Shown: piece after piece, positions 7,237 through 8,421 of the stretch
Position numbering within the stretch: the stretch's first letter is position 1
Layout of the letters: each line of letters opens with the position of its first letter
Source: Gemmatimonadaceae bacterium
GTDB taxonomy: Bacteria > Gemmatimonadota > Gemmatimonadetes > Gemmatimonadales > Gemmatimonadaceae
Length of the DNA: 8,421 bases
Assembly (NCBI GenBank): GCA_025451425.1
Contig: JANWKK010000083.1
Span: 1-8,421 of the forward strand
Direction of reading: 5' to 3'
Notes under the pieces: generated by a model
Database searches by the model: none
What the model saw: only the letters and a program-made list of their open reading frames with translations
What the model was told of the DNA's origin: nothing
Translations under genes and position numbers: made by a program

Positions 7237-7578
7237 GGCGGGACCGGGAGCCGACGTGAGGATGTCCGTTACAGTTTTCGCGTACCGTACCCACTGCGCG
7301 GTCTCGGTGACGAGTTTGGCACGACCTGATTTGGTGATCTTGTAGTAGCGAGCACGCTGATTATTGTCGGTCACGCCCCACTCGGCGGTGACGAGGTCGC
7401 GCTCCTCGAGCCGGTGGAGTGCCTGGTAGAGCGCACTGTCGCGGACGTCGAGCGCGCCACGCGAGCGCGATTCGACCCATTGGGTGATCTCGAAACCGTG
7501 CATCGGCGTCCAGCACAGCGCCTTGAGGACCAGATTGTCGAGCGTGCCTTTGACGATCGGGAGCGACGAGTCGTTCAC
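7234..7578 (-). CDS. PadR-family transcriptional regulator
   Basis: A 114-residue winged-helix regulator, the usual short PadR length. The N-terminal helix pair PIVKGTLDNLVLKAL, with MHGFEITQWVE (~26-36), is followed by the recognition-helix region DSALYQALHRLEERDLV (~47-63) and the wing RARYYKITKSGRAKL (~75-89). A single C-terminal helix (QWVRYAKTVTDILTSA) probably mediates dimerisation. The frame is open far upstream, but similarity begins at NDSSLPIVKG, so I chose the GTG at 7576-7578, which has a GGAA-type Shine-Dalgarno sequence 7 bases upstream. The stop is 9 bp from the permease ATG, so the two genes form an operon. PadR proteins of this type typically repress their own operon until a ligand binds. 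The inverted repeat at 7589-7610, immediately upstream, is a plausible site. The ligand is unknown. Confidence 0.93.
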   Translation of the reverse strand: MNDSSLPIVKGTLDNLVLKALCWTPMHGFEITQWVESRSRGALDVRDSALYQALHRLEERDLVTAEWGVTDNNQRARYYKITKSGRAKLVTETAQWVRYAKTVTDILTSAPGPA

Positions 7579-7588
7579 GTGAGGATTC

Positions 7589-7610
7589 CAGACTAAGGGT
7601 ACAGAGTCTG
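7589..7610. promoter_or_regulatory. Candidate PadR operator (inverted repeat)
   Basis: CAGACT (7589-7594) and its reverse complement AGTCTG (7605-7610) are separated by 10 bp, giving a 22-bp dyad that ends about 10 bp ahead of the PadR GTG start. A dyad of this length at this position suits a dimeric winged-helix autorepressor. It does not match the ATGT-N8-ACAT form described for PadR of lactic acid bacteria, so the assignment rests on position and symmetry only. Confidence 0.4.
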
Positions 7611-7724
7611 ACACCTTGATCGCGGAAAGGGTTGGCTCGAAAGACCACCCACTTCCTCGTACATCGAGCCGTCCCTGCCAAGGTGCCAGTCGGCGGTATC
7701 GGCGCCGTGTCGGCCGCCGGAGGC

Positions 7725-7760
7725 CGCTGAAACCGCTGACACTGCGCTGAAACCGCTGAC
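7725..7760. repeat. Two 16-bp direct repeats at a 20-bp period
   Basis: CGCTGAAACCGCTGAC occurs at 7725-7740 and again, identically, at 7745-7760. Each copy contains GCTGA twice, so GCTGA begins at 7726, 7735, 7746 and 7755. The 20-bp period is close to two helical turns. More degenerate GGCGG/TATCGGC-like units precede it (about 7690-7720), which suggests a small decayed tandem array. Confidence 0.75.
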
Positions 7761-7900
7761 GGACTCCATGCGCAGAGACAGCTCCGCACCCCAGTGATGT
7801 TTTGAATTTGTGAATGCGTCGGAAGGTCTCCCGATCGTTGGAAGCGTCCCGAGGCCTTTGAACAAAAGAGTTACTTGGCGCATGGAGCCGTGGCTGGTCG

Positions 7901-8421
7901 TTAATGGCCAGCGGGGCGATGAATATCGAGTGGGATCCCGCGCCCAAGCACACCAACGAACACCGCTGCCGCGACAGCGCCCGCCACAATCCAACGCCAA
8001 TCTCGAGTGACATGCAGCGCTGGTTCCGCGGGCTCGCCGAGACGTGGGTCGCGCAATAGTTGCGGTCCCCAGGCCAATCCTGACGCGCCACCTAGCGAGG
8101 CGGCGACGCCTGAGATCAGCACGATGAGCGCGCCGCCCGGCTCGAAGAGTCCGGCCGCGAGCGAGAGCAGCCCGCCGACGGCGTACGCGGTGAGCGTGTA
8201 GCGATTTGCTCCGGCGACGCGCGCGGCGCCTGATGTGCGAAGACGCTGCCCCAGCTGTCCCATGGCCCAGCGAGTGGTGAGCCAGTACGTGCTGGCGCCG
8301 ACGAGAACGAGGCCGGCGCGCCAGATCCAGAACGGCGTGAGTCCACGCATCACCTCCGCCCAATCGCCGATGTTGCTCACACCTGAGTACAACAAGTACC
8401 CGCATGCTTCAAGGAGGTTAA
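7901..8421 (-). CDS. Multi-pass membrane protein, C-terminal fragment
   Basis: The frame is open from the right window edge to a TAA at 7901-7903, giving 172 C-terminal residues; no start has to be invoked inside the window. Hydrophobic segments lie at about residues 30-54, 75-91, 97-113 and 142-159 of the fragment, so this is an integral membrane protein with a short polar tail ending in HRPAGH. The stretch LLYSGVSNIGDWAEVM near its beginning is reminiscent of hypothetical membrane proteins of Acidobacteriota-type genomes, possibly ones with an upstream metallopeptidase-like domain, but that part is outside the window and I do not assign a function. It is on the same strand as the PadR-permease operon, but the 322-bp gap with a candidate operator argues for separate transcription. 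Confidence 0.72.
   Translation of the reverse strand, partial: NLLEACGYLLYSGVSNIGDWAEVMRGLTPFWIWRAGLVLVGASTYWLTTRWAMGQLGQRLRTSGAARVAGANRYTLTAYAVGGLLSLAAGLFEPGGALIVLISGVAASLGGASGLAWGPQLLRDPRLGEPAEPALHVTRDWRWIVAGAVAAAVFVGVLGRGIPLDIHRPAGH

Larger units (their letters stand above)
7579..7900. promoter_or_regulatory. Intergenic region upstream of the PadR-permease operon
   Basis: About 322 bp lie between the PadR start and the stop of the next minus-strand gene. Open frames cross this stretch on the minus strand, but none resembles a protein, and one segment encodes low-complexity Val-Ser-Ala repeats. Contents: the 22-bp inverted repeat at 7589-7610, a second inverted repeat GGCTCGA (7634-7640) / TCGAGCC (7664-7670), and the direct repeat at 7725-7760. 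A TACCCT word within 7589-7610 could be a -10, but I see no matching -35. I found no strong terminator for the membrane-protein gene ending at 7901. Confidence 0.5.

Noticed and set aside
7579..8091. Long upstream extension of the PadR frame
   Set aside because: The extra residues have no similarity to PadR, and the protein would be more than twice the family length. The GTG at 7578 gives the expected 114 residues with a ribosome-binding site.
7593..8405. A 270-codon minus-strand open frame spanning the intergenic region and the membrane-protein gene
   Set aside because: It overlaps the membrane-protein frame, is very Arg/Ser-rich, and ends in Val-Ser-Ala repeats caused by the DNA direct repeat.
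8411..8421. Strong AAGGAGGTTAA Shine-Dalgarno-like sequence on the plus strand at the right edge
   Set aside because: It lies antisense within the open membrane-protein frame. Its complement resembles the 16S rRNA 3' end only over these few bases. No gene can be seen because the window ends.
1..8421. CRISPR arrays, insertion sequences, prophage or toxin-antitoxin genes
   Set aside because: No spaced repeat array, transposase motif, terminal inverted repeats with target duplication, integrase or small toxin-like gene pair was found on either strand.

Overview
This is a GC-rich bacterial window with densely packed genes on both strands. It carries an 886-residue duplicated MacB/FtsX-type permease with an N-terminal prefix domain and a PadR-type repressor gene directly upstream. 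That pairing is characteristic of Acidobacteriota and Gemmatimonadota, and an uncultured soil member of one of these phyla is the most likely source. The phylum is an inference from gene content; no rRNA or other marker gene is present.

Layout, left to right. (1) 1-290, minus: the N-terminal 96 residues of a secreted amidohydrolase, cut by the window edge. (2) 445-2300, plus: a two-gene operon with a 4-bp ATGA overlap, encoding a LytS/AlgZ-like membrane histidine kinase and its LytTR-type response regulator. (3) 2329-3424, minus, convergent with the regulator: an erythromycin-esterase-family gene that appears broken. Its signal peptide and the start of the fold lie in one frame and the rest of the protein in another, and the segment that should carry the catalytic THG histidine motif is missing. 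(4) 3425-3732: a divergent intergenic region with a striking cluster of nested palindromes at 3472-3518. (5) 3733-4539, plus: a small exported protein, probably an outer-membrane beta-barrel. (6) 4564-7578, minus: a two-gene operon of a PadR-like repressor (GTG start) followed by the ADOP-type permease. (7) 7579-7900: a 322-bp intergenic region holding the putative PadR operator and a short direct repeat. (8) 7901-8421, minus: the C-terminal 172 residues of a multi-pass membrane protein whose start lies outside the window.

Two regulatory modules can be read with confidence: a kinase-regulator pair that senses an unknown signal, and a repressor-controlled orphan permease. Neither has a visible target or cognate ATPase here. 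I see no convincing undescribed multigene system. The most distinctive observations are the probable deletion between short direct repeats that disabled the esterase-family gene, and the palindrome cluster with paired -35-like boxes just upstream of it.
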